Of a stretch of 64,000 nucleotides of DNA, positions 44,801 through 55,949 are shown one piece after another. The DNA is from Akanthomyces muscarius (taxonomy: Eukaryota > Ascomycota > Sordariomycetes > Hypocreales > Cordycipitaceae): the NCBI RefSeq assembly GCF_028009165.1, contig NC_079242.1, forward strand, positions 3,596,001-3,660,000, read 5' to 3'. Made by a program: the position numbers and the translations under genes. Under the pieces are notes generated by a model that saw only the letters and a program-made list of their open reading frames with translations, had not been told where the DNA came from and did not search any database. Within the stretch, counting starts at the first letter, position 1, and every line of letters begins with the position of its first letter.

Positions 44801-47228
44801 TCGGATCATTGCGGGCGCGCCCTATCAAACTTTCAAATCGAACTTAGCGTGTCTTGCGCACCCACCCACTGATTTAGCTGAAGCTTTGAACACAAAAAGT
44901 CTCCGAGCCGTGAGGCGACTACTTCGAAAACGGTTTGATTATATTGCCCAAGATGAGTATGCTTGGCTTCGAGACCTGGAGGATCTAGGATACACACGAG
45001 ATGAGATCGCCGAAATTCTGCTTGAAGAGGCAAACGATTCACCATGGATATATTTCACACCTCCCCCGGAACCGGATCCCACAATTAGCCTTCTGTCAGA
45101 CTCTCATATAATTGGATGCGTCCATAGTTTGACTCAGACTCCTCTCAATCAAGACAGACAGGTCCATACGCCCATATTGGTCTCGAGTTCTAGCGAATCT
45201 ACTTGCCTATCGGAGATCCATCGCCTTTGCGGCTTGGCGGGTATTACGCCGTCAAGTCGTAATTACGAGGAATGGAATGGATCCGTCAGTTTCGAGGAAG
45301 ACAACTCAGCTGCGCTGATAACCTATGGACATTCTGATGTTCGAAAAGTTCTCAGTCGTCTCGAGGTCACACTTCGACTACTTAGCACTGCAATAAAACG
45401 CTGTCAGGCACAACAGCTGTGCTGTGACTCATTCACTATCATCACACTTTCCCCGATGCTCTCTGATGGTGGTTTTCACGATCGGCCATTAGTCGCAGTA
45501 CATCGAATCGACTTTTGCGTCGCATTTCAGTTGTTGAAAGAAGTAAGAGTGCTTATTGCAGCTCAAGACGTCACGAGTCGCAGGCTGCCAGCAGCTACAA
45601 GAATACTGGAAGACATTTTCCAAAAAGAGTATCTTGCGGGAATATCAGAGGAAGTCGATTTACCGACAGCTATCCATGAATGTTCTCTGTCAATACAGAT
45701 GATGTGCCTTGGCTTGTTGTCGTATCTACAAGCTCATGTTGGGCCTCTTCACCCAGTCTTCCTTGACACGCCAATAAAAAAAGCGAAGCTCTTTGGCTGC
45801 CACAGGATTGAGAAGGAACACTCGTTTATAGGAATCGAGATCGCGCTAGTCAACTTGACGTGTCTGGGAGAAATGCTTCAAGGCCCTGTTCTCGTTTTTA
45901 AGCTCGCCGGACCGGCGCTACCCTCTATGCCCACAGACTGGATTTCATCTTCAAAATTTGACCTGTTCACGAGTGCAGAAGATTTGGTTGATACCTGGGG
46001 ACCAGCGCAGTTTATTCTGCCAACTTCAACTAGTTCTTTGCCCTCCTCTATTAGGATTGGGGGTGGCATCATCTCTGCTTCCAATTCTATGTGCACTGAA
46101 TTTCACTGGAGCAGGGATGGCATTCCGGTACACATCTCCGACGGTAATATAGATCTGACGAGCAAGATTCGCATCGGATCGCCAGTGTCGGTCAATAGCG
46201 ATTGTGCGTTAGATGAGAGTCTGTGCCGCGCCCTCTCTGAAGAATTTGGACTTTTGCGGTATTTGGGCACATTTACGCCAGGGTGGAAGCTTGCCGAAGC
46301 ACAGATAGGCATCCAGGCTGGACAATATGGCGTGGTGCATGCAAATGCGGGATACCATAAGTACCCTGGACGTACTTTAAAGGATTACCGTCTAGAGCAA
46401 GAAGATTCAGAGCTTCTGTCCTTCTTGGAGGATTGCTGGGCAGTGCAGGTCAGCCTATGTACGAATATTGCGCGACGAGTTCCCTTACGACAAATGGTGG
46501 CAGATCTTCTCCCCGTATTTGCCAATACCATGACATTCAAGGATGACTGTTTGACTTGGGACAGTCTTCGAGCCGACGATGCCATTTTTACGGCCTTTCA
46601 AGGAACTGAACTTCAACAGTGGCTGCGGGACCTCCCCGCATCGCATCATGACTTTGTGCTGCGCATGATCCGCCGCATTCTCAACATACTAAAAGACAGT
46701 GGAATCGACCACAAGGGAGAGTCGCTTCTCATTTCATGGCCCTACGGCCGTGATGTGTATCAGTGCCTTGAGATCAACCTCAGCCAGCAGGAATCGTACT
46801 GGGCGCGAATTCTTGCCGACTCGGAGGACTGCGCGACATTTGCCTATGCCTCGCCGCACTGCCTCGAGACGGAGGAATATCGGTGCCGAAAAGCCGAGTT
46901 GTCTTGCTCTTGGCGCAGCACTATTCTCCTGCTTGAGACGGCCGTCACGATTTCCGTCGGCCATGAGGGTGTGGCACCTCAGCCGGCGGTCGGCAAGCTC
47001 GTGCACCAAGGCCGATATTACTTCAAGTCCTTTGGCTCTGTGCACATGGTAAAGGCCGAGCAGCCGGATCCAACGGCTGTTGCGAAGCTTGTGCGGAAGA
47101 AGAATCTCGTCCCCGACAAGATGAAGCATAGACTGTATGGGAGGACGCAACTTACGAAACGCATACGGGAGCGCAGCAGAATGCAAGACGTAGGAGAAAG
47201 TGTAGCATGGCTCACATCTAGCATATGA
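41832..47228 (+). CDS. NLR-like protein: nucleoside phosphorylase-like domain, NACHT-type NTPase, large C-terminal region
   Basis: Exons 41832-43642 and 43691-47228 give 5349 nt, 1782 residues; the 48-bp intron joins NGM to FRWVACQLHSL, as usual in this family. An upstream in-frame ATG at 41775 exists; 41832 (MASVDDTATNEG) is preferred. Residues about 20-330 are a PNP/UDP-phosphorylase-like domain (YTIGWICALTKEY, GLMVGIGGGAP, DIRLGDVVVS, CFEMEAGGLM, VIRGICDYSDTHKN). An NTPase follows with Walker A GLPGCGKT (about 404) and Walker B IWIVLDGLDEC (about 497). No ankyrin, WD40 or TPR repeats are seen. Instead the C-terminal ~1150 residues have an acidic run (about 939-965) and a block around DLVDTWGP (about 1367) to RRVPLRQMVADLLP that I recall as a recurrent fungal module. 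Such proteins act, where studied, as non-self sensors; its ligand and partner are unknown. Confidence 0.87.
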
Positions 47229-48050
47229 TGTTTTTTTATGGTGGGAAATTGAAAAAAAAAACGACGTATTATCTGTGTGAAAACTCGTCAATGCCGTGTC
47301 TCGCCTCAGTACGCTTCCTCATTGCAACACAACTTCTCACTTCAAACAACTATTTTTACAGAGACACATTCACATTGATTCTCAATTCAATGTTGCTTCA
47401 AGTAATATTCCACTAATACTGAATATTGAAGCTCGATCTCAGGCCGCTTTCCAGGCCTCTTTTTTGGTCACGTTCAAAATTCATTGACGCCTCGGTGGCT
47501 GACTGAAAGCAGCCTCGGCCTTGAACGCGCCGATCCATCCCCTTTCGCGCTCCTTGCTTAGCAATAACACTGTCCGGTCGGCTCTGGGCTCTCTCTGGCT
47601 ACGCAAAGAGATTTTTAGCGCGTTGATTCAAGTTTTCCTTACTACTGGAGGTGCCAAGACTGTCTCTTCCGACGCCGACTGTGGTCCGGCGAAACAGCAT
47701 CTCCTCACGTTTCCCGCTGCATCAGAGGCGTTGCCTCTACGCAAGGGTTGTTGCTGACTGCATATCCAAAATGAGAGAAAAGATTTCGGGGGCCGATGCG
47801 GAGAGGCGGTGCAGTGCGCCTGTTTCAAGCCTCGGCCAATTCCACGAGGACATCAGCTGCGGCCGCCAAAACTCAGCCTCATAGGCACAGTATACTTGCG
47901 TGTGCAAGCAGTCAACAAAGACACCAATCTGCCCTGCCCAGGCGCTAGTAGTGCAGAATTTATTCATAATTCGACAAACGCGTAGTCTATGTGCCTGCTG
48001 AGAACCGTCTCATTTTGGAACATCTTTCTCGAGCTCAAAGAAGAACAGAA
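47229..48050. other. intergenic, about 820 bp
   Basis: Between the NLR-like gene and the membrane protein gene, same strand. No coding frame supported. An extra 5' exon of the next gene encoding a signal peptide could lie here; I could not identify one. Confidence 0.4.
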
Positions 48051-49607
48051 ATGCAGCGTAACTGTTCAGATCCCAAGTCCATATTTGGTGATTTTGACAC
48101 TCTGCACGCTTGCTACGACGAGTTTGGGGGCAATCCTAGCAACAGCACCTTTGCCCGCCTCGTCAGCGCCTGCGTCAACGACTACTGCAACAGCCCATTC
48201 CCTTGGATCGGAGGGTGTGCAGCATGGCAGGGACCGACTGGGCGCAACTTTGCCGTCCGCGAAACGGCGTTTTTCCTGTCGCGATTCACTTATTTTGATA
48301 GTCCAGCCGCGTGCGAGGGCGTCGTGGGCGACCCCAGCTCTGACATTGCAGGACCTGGGGTGAGGGAGCGGCCCAGCGATGGCCAGCCATTTTTCAAGTG
48401 GCAAAGAGCAGTAAAGGCTAATGCGGCGACAGGTTTACACCTCGTACATGATACAGATGGCATTTGTCCTGTTTCTTTGGTTCTTGATCCAGGTGTCTTC
48501 TGCCATTATCAAGATTAGCAGGCACTTGCGACTGCCAGAACGTCCAGTGCTCAGAGCTTGGAGGCACAGGTTCCCGACCGGGTCCAGGCTCCTGCACCGC
48601 ATCTTTCATCGCCACCATGCCGTGCTGAAGCACACATTGATCGAGTTCCACGAGGCGCAGTGCTTCTTTCTGATCGCCGCGCAGCTCGCCATCCTCATCG
48701 CGCAGGGCGACGCCGCCGTGCTTGGATCGTACACTCTGCGGTCGGCGTTGCAAAACATGACGACTTCGTACCTGGTTTCGACAATTGGCATCCTGCCCGT
48801 CGTGATTGCCATGTGGTCTCTGCAGATGGCACACGAGTTCTGCGCGTGCACCATGCTGCTCTCTGTCACTACCGTGGCGCTTTCCGAAGCCTCCATGTAC
48901 AAGTCAAAGGGCCTGTCCGTCAGAGGCCAGATGGCGACTGTCGATTACCGCGGCTGGCCGGCAAGCTGCGGCGGGCATGCACCACCGCTTATCTATTGTG
49001 GCCTCGCTACGGAGGGGACCGGTCCTATTGCCTTTCCCTCTGCTTTTTTGAAAGCGTCCAATCCCATCTGCCTCACTATTTTCGGAGTCACAGTACTGCT
49101 CTGGGTAAGACGGCGCCTCTTGGGCTTGGCCTGTGTCAACACATCTGCTGCTTTGTCTCCTGGGCGCTTGGTGTCTGTTATGCTCACCCGACCACCGATT
49201 CCCCCATTCTTGAGTCACGTTGTCCGTCCTTTGACATTTTGCTTGAAGCCTTTCGCCGATTGTGCACTGTTCACTGCCGTGGTTGTGAGTATGCAAGTAT
49301 TTTCCCAGTACACAAACTTGATTGACTGGAAGGGCTGGTCATTTGGACAAGTGGTTGCTGTTACCCTTTGGTTTCCGGTCATATGCAAATACTGCTATTG
49401 GCTGTGCAGTGAGTCGTTACTCCGTCGGCATTCCATCGTGGTTTCTTCACGGCTAACCCTCGTACAGTGGGCACTGACGCATTCTCGAAGATGCGGATAC
49501 CGAGTCCATACAGGATCATCAACACAGCAGACGACACCAATAGCAGCGCGCTGGTTCCAGCTTCTCCAAATGGGTCCGCGAAGAGTGGTTGTAAAACCCA
49601 GCGGTAA
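48051..49607 (+). CDS. Cys-rich multi-pass membrane protein of a conserved fungal family, three exons
   Basis: Exons 48051-48359, 48433-49408 and 49468-49607 give 1425 nt, 474 residues. The N-terminal part is probably extracytoplasmic: CSDPKSIFGDFDTLHACYDEFGGNPSNST, VSACVNDYC and GGCAAW hold six or more conserved-looking cysteines plus NST and NPS sites. It is followed by several hydrophobic helices (YMIQMAFVLFLWFLIQV; CFFLIAAQLAILIA; LVSTIGILPVVIAMWSL; CTMLLSVTTVALS; CLTIFGVTVLLWV; FGQVVAVTLWFPVI). The last exon gives GTDAFSKMRIPSPYRII, a tail I recall from this fungal family. Part of exon 2 (about 49110-49260, RRRLLGLACVNTSAALSP) is poorly family-like and might hide a missed intron. Start uncertain: the first ATG leaves no signal peptide. 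Function unknown. Confidence 0.65.
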
Positions 49608-49855
49608 GGGGCGAAGAGCTAGACGAAGCAGAGAAGCAGGAATCGGCGGTCTTATAGTGGTAGAATGGTACATGTTGCAGTGGGGAAGAAGAAAGCAGGT
49701 TGATTCACGGAACAGCGCGTTCCTCATCGTAATACTTGTAGAGAGAAGGAGTCGCAATTTCTCATTCGAAGCGGATATTATGCAAAAATAGTGTAATCTA
49801 CACATACATCATAATGCCATGCTCATCATAACTCGTGATGTTACATTCACCCCTT

Positions 49856-52504
49856 TTATTCCCATTCTTTCCACTCCTCAATCAAGTCGTCAATCTGCTT
49901 TTCTGTTCGTGGATCCCTCTTCCCGTCCCTATCAAGCTTCGCCAGCTTACTCTTAATGCTCGACTCAATATCCAACCTCTCTCTGACCTTGCCTTCCAGA
50001 TACTTGGGGTCATCCCGCCGACAGGCTCGCTTGAAAACATCGCGCATGCGCGGTGAATACAGCTGGCAGGTCGCAAGCTGAATCTTTTGCGGCTTAATGT
50101 AAAAGTTGCGCGCAATGACATTGTCTTCTGAGAGGCGTGGCTGCACAACGTCTTCGAAACAGTCTGCGCAAACTGTAAACTGGGGCAAGTACTGCATGCA
50201 GTGCCAGTATCCGTCTGTGATGGGCTTGTCTTCCCGGCAAGCATTGTGGACCGACAATCGCTCCAGCTTCTGCGCCAAATAGCCCAGATCGGGACTCTTT
50301 TTCGAACTGTGTGCCTTGTCCGCGGTAGTCTCGAACGAATCAAAATACAAAACAAAATCTGTCCGATCAGGTGCAAAGTGCAGTGCGCAGGTGCTGCGCA
50401 CAAGGCTTGACCTCAAGTCCAGAGGGACGAAAATGCCACTCAGGTTGGGTAAGAGCGCCTCGACAGTCTTGGCACACTGGTAGCAAACGGTAAATTCTGG
50501 AACTGGGCGCTTGGTGTAGGGATCTCTGATTGTATACCAGTCTCTGGTCGTCTTGCGATCTCCAGGACAGCGGTAGCCGCGCGCCGCCGTGGAAATAGCG
50601 GCAATGTCGTGAAAGACACGTAGATCTGGATCCTTGTTTTTCAGAATAAGAAGCCATGCAATTCTATACCACGGCGACGACCCGAAGTCACAAGCAATGG
50701 CGTCAACGGTCGGACGCAAGACGGGATGGAAATCGGTTCGATAGTCCGAATTGGAAAACACTTGACCGTAGCACTCGGGGCAAATGTTGAAATCAGTCCT
50801 TGGGAGCGTGAGCCAGTCAACTTTTCCGACAACTGGGTTTATCCGAGGGCAATTGGGAAGTTGATCCGATGCCGGTGCATTTTTGTTCTCCGAGTATCTT
50901 CGATATGTCCCGACAGGCCGCTCAGGCTTTACACCATCCTTCGCTGGGTCAAAGCTGGCTGGTTTCCATTCTTTAGCCTCGGGTGCTGGGGAAACAGGCC
51001 GAGGTGCATCTGCATCTCCGGACTTCTGTCTTGGCGTAGCTCCAGCTGTCGGCTCGGGCGGTAGCGTAGGCATGGAAACTGTCGGAACGAAGCCATTGGC
51101 GGAGCGCTTTGCATCGCGCGGCACAGAAAGAGGGTCGACATGGAAAACATCTTCCTCGGGATATGGAAGAGGGGACTGTACAAAATTCTGAGATTCCTTG
51201 GCCGGGTTAATTGTGGCCGCAGAACGAAGCACTGGAGGCTTCTCTGCGGAACGAACAGGCATCGTACTTGTCCGTGGTGGTATTCTCTCTGGAGGCAGAG
51301 TGCTTGATCTCGCTGACGGTTTTCCCACACTATTTCGCTCAGAATCTGGTGCACTTGGTGCCCTTGGCAAGCTCAACGGAGTGTCCTCTTGCACGACAAG
51401 AGGCTTGTGCGGCGCTGATGAAGGCTGCGAGGTCTTGAGATACTCGTCCTTGGAGCGACTCGGCTCGCGAGACGTGCGCGCTGATGATTTCGTGGGCTCT
51501 CTTGAAGAGGGTTGAGATGGTCTGGGATAAGCATCCTCCCGAGACGAACTTGAATAGTATTCGCGATTCCTCCGATCGCTGCCCCTGTCGGTTGAGCTGG
51601 TACGCCCGGGTGTTCGATACTCTGAGGCCGTGTCTGACCGTTTGGCAGAGTTTTCTAGGTTGGTTCTAGAATATCTCTTCTCACGAGGTCTGTCTCTGTA
51701 CTCCCCACCATAATAAGTTTCTTCTTTCCCGCGAGAAGTTTGCTTCATGATTTCGGGAGAGAGCAGTTGGTCTCCAAAGGGTCGAGAAGATCGCGAGGGG
51801 TTGAAGTAGTCCGGTCGTGGACCATTCACAGCGGATCTACTCCGGTGATGTTCTGTGTGACGACGCTCACCGAACTCTGTCTCCAGCACAGGTAAATCCT
51901 GTCTACTTCGCCGTCGGCCTGTCGGTGGCGTGGGCGAGAGGCCAGCGCTTGGAGCGCGTCGGTGATACTTGCTTGACCCATCTGGACAGGCTTCTGGCTT
52001 CAAGTTTTCGTTGGATTTGGGCCTGGACTCAGCATTTTGTTCGGAAGAGTTTGGCTTGCCGCCGATCGTAGAGGTCGCCGGTTCATCGTCGTCGAGGATA
52101 ACGAACCGCCGCTCGGGGTTAAACTCATGGACCTCCATAATAACATGTTCTTGATCGGCATCACCCCTGGAGGCCGCCTCCTCTTCAGGAGGAGGAGTCT
52201 TTCTGTAGCCATGTTCCTTCTTGAGGATGCTATCCTCATCGTCAACGGCAGGCCTAGGAGGACCAGACCTGCTTCGAAAGGCGGCACGGGCATGCGCAGG
52301 CGGCGGCGGTAGACGGATAGGTGAGGGGCTCAGTCGTGGTCGATCATGTCGCTTTTCATAGTCGTAGTCATCGCGTGACCGTCCTACACGGCGAGGCTCT
52401 TCATCCTGGTCCAGGTGGTCGTAACCAGGGGATTTGCTTCTGTTGCGGGAGGTTTTGAAGTACCCCGCTTGGAGCAGGTTCTGAATGTTGACGGAGTCAC
52501 CCAT
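49856..52504 (-). CDS. Arg/Ser-rich protein with conserved Cys-pair C-terminal domain
   Basis: Single exon, 882 residues, starting MGDSVNIQNLLQAGYFKTS. The N-terminal ~530 residues are low-complexity, rich in Arg, Ser, Pro, Asp and Glu (RSRDDYDYEKRHDRPR, RRHTEHHRSRSAV), resembling SR-type nuclear proteins. The C-terminal ~330 residues are ordered and contain paired cysteines in zinc-binding-like spacing: CPECYGQVF, CYQCAKTV, CADCFEDVV, plus single Cys/His near them (HNACRED, YWHCMQY). The end is a charged helix (ERLDIESSIKSKLAKLDRDGK, then QIDDLIEEWKEWE). I recall the C-terminal domain from other ascomycetes but know no function. A nuclear RNA-related role is suggested only by composition. 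Confidence 0.8.
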   Translation of the reverse strand: MGDSVNIQNLLQAGYFKTSRNRSKSPGYDHLDQDEEPRRVGRSRDDYDYEKRHDRPRLSPSPIRLPPPPAHARAAFRSRSGPPRPAVDDEDSILKKEHGYRKTPPPEEEAASRGDADQEHVIMEVHEFNPERRFVILDDDEPATSTIGGKPNSSEQNAESRPKSNENLKPEACPDGSSKYHRRAPSAGLSPTPPTGRRRSRQDLPVLETEFGERRHTEHHRSRSAVNGPRPDYFNPSRSSRPFGDQLLSPEIMKQTSRGKEETYYGGEYRDRPREKRYSRTNLENSAKRSDTASEYRTPGRTSSTDRGSDRRNREYYSSSSREDAYPRPSQPSSREPTKSSARTSREPSRSKDEYLKTSQPSSAPHKPLVVQEDTPLSLPRAPSAPDSERNSVGKPSARSSTLPPERIPPRTSTMPVRSAEKPPVLRSAATINPAKESQNFVQSPLPYPEEDVFHVDPLSVPRDAKRSANGFVPTVSMPTLPPEPTAGATPRQKSGDADAPRPVSPAPEAKEWKPASFDPAKDGVKPERPVGTYRRYSENKNAPASDQLPNCPRINPVVGKVDWLTLPRTDFNICPECYGQVFSNSDYRTDFHPVLRPTVDAIACDFGSSPWYRIAWLLILKNKDPDLRVFHDIAAISTAARGYRCPGDRKTTRDWYTIRDPYTKRPVPEFTVCYQCAKTVEALLPNLSGIFVPLDLRSSLVRSTCALHFAPDRTDFVLYFDSFETTADKAHSSKKSPDLGYLAQKLERLSVHNACREDKPITDGYWHCMQYLPQFTVCADCFEDVVQPRLSEDNVIARNFYIKPQKIQLATCQLYSPRMRDVFKRACRRDDPKYLEGKVRERLDIESSIKSKLAKLDRDGKRDPRTEKQIDDLIEEWKEWE

Positions 52505-53591
52505 TTTCAAAAAAAAAGTTACTTGGCGCGGGGTATTTGATGCATGACACCAATAGCCTGCCGTGCAAGTCGGGCTCTTGACGAGCTATGCTGCAGTGCG
52601 AATAAGGTTATGACGATATTTTTTTCGCCTGTGGTGTTGCTTAGGCTGCAGGCTGCAGGCTTGCCGCGATGGGTGATGACTTGCGGTGACCAAACGGCTG
52701 ACTTGCAGGGATCTGCAAGTGACGCAATGGAAATGAAAACAGGGACGCAACGAGGAACGCAGGCGCGCAACGCTCAGCTATGCAAGGGAAATGAAGGAAC
52801 GAAGAAGAAGACGTGAAATCAGAAGCATTCACAATTTTTGAGTCTGCCCTGGTGCATGCAAGCGGGAAACGCTGAGGCGCAGCGGCGCAGCGGCGACGGC
52901 ATGACATCGACAGCGGGGAGCCAGCCCGGGCGGGCTACCTAGCAGTAGCTTGGAGCTTGCCGCACACCCACTCAACCACTGTAAGTCGCTTTCCCAGCAC
53001 ACCAGAGGGCTGTCTGCTAGCGCTGCAGCTGCACTGTAACCAGACTGACGTTGTGCTTCTTTTTAGCGCCCAGCAGCGGCCCCTCAGCGGCCCCGCCAGT
53101 GCCACAACGCCTGGAAGCTTGGCGTCAGCGACTTCGTCTTCGTCTGGTTTCTAGAAGTGCCTGGTGCAATGGTGGCACTGCTAGCAGAGTTGGCGAGAGG
53201 CAATAATGAGAGATTACTGGCCACATATCTTCCATCTCCGTAAGTGCTACGGGTAGCAAAAGCCATGTTTGCTCTGGCCCGCGCGGGCCGCGGGCACAGG
53301 CCGTGGACAAAGATCCAATGCAAGACGGATTCGGGCCCTATCAAGCTCCCTTCACTACAGTCGTTGTCCACGGCGTAAACCAGAGGTGGATATAAAAACC
53401 ACATGTGACGAAAATAATATGATGTATTGCCAAAGTCAAGCCCATAAGTACAAATAGTGCCATGCCAAGACACGCAACTCCGTGCCCAGCCAATCTAAAG
53501 CGCTAGAAAACAAGTCTATTGTTCGTAATAGTACAGAGCCGCACTCCAGCGACATGATGTAACGAGCTTGCAAGCCCCGAGAGTCCGGCGC
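52505..53591. other. intergenic, 1.1 kb
   Basis: Upstream of the SR-like gene and downstream of PGA2, both on the minus strand. Only low-quality frames; nothing coding supported. A CTGCAGGCTGCAGGC direct repeat is present near 52645-52662. Confidence 0.45.
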
Positions 53592-54065
53592 TTAGTCTTC
53601 CAGATATTCAGCAATGTCCCTGTCGTCTTCCTGCTCCTCCATCCGTCTCTGCTCCTCCGCTTCCAGCATCTCCTTCAACAGGGTTCGCTGACGCACTCTG
53701 GCTCTCTGGCCCCAGTCCGCACCGGTGCCGTCGCCGCTGTCGTCCTCAAGATGCTCTTCCAGCTGCTGCTTGGCGCCCCTCAGCTCGTTGGGGGTCAGGG
53801 CAGCCTTGGCTTTGTCTCTCTCATCTTCCTCCTCCAGCTTCGACACCGCCGTCTTGACAGAAAGTTTCAGGATCCATGGACGTAGCAAAAGGTAACCGCC
53901 AACAATCGCGGTGAGGCGAAGCCATCCCTGAATGGACATATTGGTAAAGGTGTCCTGGAGGTTGTTGGTGGCGTTGTTGCCGTATTCCAGCAGCTTGGCT
54001 GCGGCCTGGCCGAGCATGTTGAGCTGAGGCGCATCGGCGTTGGTGTCTTCCATTAGAGGATCCAT
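53592..54065 (-). CDS. PGA2: PGA2-type protein trafficking factor
   Basis: 157 residues starting MDPLMEDTNADAPQLNM. After a short polar N terminus comes an amphipathic/membrane segment (about 45-65: GWLRLTAIVGGYLLLRPWIL) and then a long acidic, Lys/Gln-rich helix (VSKLEEEDERDKAKAAL, RTLLKEMLEAEEQRRMEEQEDD) with the short motif GADWGQRARVRQR. This layout and size match the fungal PGA2 family, ER-associated proteins that help exit of GAS1 and alkaline phosphatase from the ER in yeast. The frame is open upstream for another 99 codons, but that part is random-looking, and the ATG at 54065 matches the family start. It is divergent from mitochondrial EF-Tu, sharing a 503-bp promoter. Confidence 0.85.
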   Translation of the reverse strand: MDPLMEDTNADAPQLNMLGQAAAKLLEYGNNATNNLQDTFTNMSIQGWLRLTAIVGGYLLLRPWILKLSVKTAVSKLEEEDERDKAKAALTPNELRGAKQQLEEHLEDDSGDGTGADWGQRARVRQRTLLKEMLEAEEQRRMEEQEDDRDIAEYLED

Positions 54066-54568
54066 TGGGATGATTGAAGTGTGCTTTGGTGAAATTTTTG
54101 AAATTTTTGTGAGGTATTTGAGGGAGATTTCAATGAACTCCGGGGCCGCCGAGGAGGGTTTCCGTATGTGGCGCTGCGGCAGGATGTTGTGGCTGACAAA
54201 TGCTACACCGACAGCTGCAGTCCACCAGAGATGCTTTAATTGATTTCGAGAAGACGAGGAGTAAATTCCAGGCTTCCAATGCAATGCGATTTTCCTTGTC
54301 GTCAAGGGAAGCTGATGCTGCAGAAGCGCACAGTTTTGGCGCTCCACGTGACTGACACTCAAGCAAAGTGGGCTACACTAATTCCGCCTGCCACTGACCC
54401 CTGGCCAATTGCCAATGGCGCGACGCTGGAGCTCATAAAAATTTCTAGAGCGCATTTCTGCACAGGAGAGCTTTCGCCTGATCCTTCGCCTGTCTTCCTT
54501 CCCCCGTCGTCGCGTTGTTTCTCTTCTGTACCTTTATTATCTTTTTCTAATACCCGAAATCCTTCACA
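54066..54568. promoter_or_regulatory. bidirectional promoter PGA2 / mitochondrial EF-Tu
   Basis: 503 bp between divergent starts. It contains a CACGTG core (54345-54350, in GCTCCACGTGACTGA) roughly midway, and a pyrimidine-rich tract leading to the EF-Tu start (CTTTATTATCTTTTTCTAATACC). Shared control of a secretory factor and a mitochondrial translation factor is inferred from layout only. Confidence 0.4.
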
Positions 54569-55949
54569 ATGTCTGTCGCTTTCCGGTCCATTGCGCCGTT
54601 TATGCGCACGGCGCGACAGGGTCTCACGGCGAACCCCCTTCGCTCGATCAAGACGCAGAACGCTGCCAGCATTCTGAACGCGTACCGCACATACGCTACT
54701 CACGACCGTAGCAAGCCCCATGTCAACATTGGTGAGTATTCAATTACCTATTTCGCGTCGTTGTAATGCTAACCGGTCGCGCCTAGGTACCATTGGTCAC
54801 GTCGATCACGGCAAGACGACCCTCTCCGCCGCCATCACCAAGCGACAGGCCGAACTGGGCCTCGCCAACTTCCTCGAGTATGGTGCCATCGACAAGGCTC
54901 CCGAGGAGCGCAAGCGTGGTATCACCATTTCCACTGCCCACATCGAGTACTCGACCGAGAACCGCCACTACTCCCACGTCGACTGCCCCGGTCACGCTGA
55001 TTACATCAAGAACATGATCACTGGTGCTGCCAACATGGACGGTGCCATCATTGTCGTCGCTGCCTCTGACGGTCAGATGCCCCAGACCCGTGAGCACTTG
55101 CTGCTCGCTCGTCAGGTCGGTGTCCAGAGAATCGTCGTCTTCGTCAACAAGTGCGACGCCATTGATGACCCCGAAATGCTGGAGCTCGTCGAGATGGAGA
55201 TGCGTGAGCTGCTTTCCACCTACGGCTTCGAGGGTGACGACACCCCCGTCATCATGGGCTCTGCTCTCATGGCCATGCAGAACCAGCGCCCGGAAATGGG
55301 CCAGCAGAAGATCGATGAGCTCCTCAAGGCCGTCGACGAGTGGATTCCCACCCCTGAGCGTCAGATGGACAAGCCTTTCCTCATGTCTGTTGAGGATGTC
55401 TTCTCCATTCCTGGCCGTGGTACCGTCGTTTCTGGCCGTGTCGAGCGTGGCATTCTCAAGCGCGATGAGGACATCGAGATTGTTGGCAAGGGCAGCGAGC
55501 CCATCAAGACCAAGGTTACCGACATCGAGACCTTCAAAAAGTCTTGCGACCAGTCTCAGGCTGGTGACAACTCTGGTCTCCTCGTCCGTGGTATCCGCCG
55601 TGAGGACATTCGCCGTGGTATGGTCGTCTGCAAGCCTGGCTCTCTCACCTCTCACAGCCAGTTCCTTGCTTCCCTCTACGTCCTGAGCAAAGAGGAGGGT
55701 GGTCGCCACACTGGTTTCCACGAGCACTACCGCCCTCAGATCTACCTCCGTACTGCCGACGACTCCGTTGACCTGACTTTCCCCGAGGGTACCGAGGATT
55801 CCTCCACCAAGATGGTCATGCCTGGTGACAACGTCGAGATGGTTCTGACCCTCACCAACCCCAACGCCATCGAGATTGGCCAGCGCTTCAACATTCGTGA
55901 GGGTGGCAGAACCGTTGCCACTGGTCTGATTACCCGCATTATGAAATAA
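54569..55949 (+). CDS. tuf1: mitochondrial translation elongation factor Tu, two exons
   Basis: GTPase that brings aminoacyl-tRNA to the mitochondrial ribosome. Exons 54569-54731 and 54787-55949 give 1326 nt, 441 residues. The first ~48 residues are an Arg/Ser/Ala-rich mitochondrial presequence ([19 protein letters not shown], then [15 protein letters not shown]). The intron lies just before the G1 box, so splicing gives [16 protein letters not shown]. Further G boxes: [14 protein letters not shown] and NKCD. Domains 2 and 3 follow ([33 protein letters not shown]) and the family ending [14 protein letters not shown]. Codon use is strongly biased to C-ending codons, as expected for a highly expressed gene. 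Confidence 0.98.
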
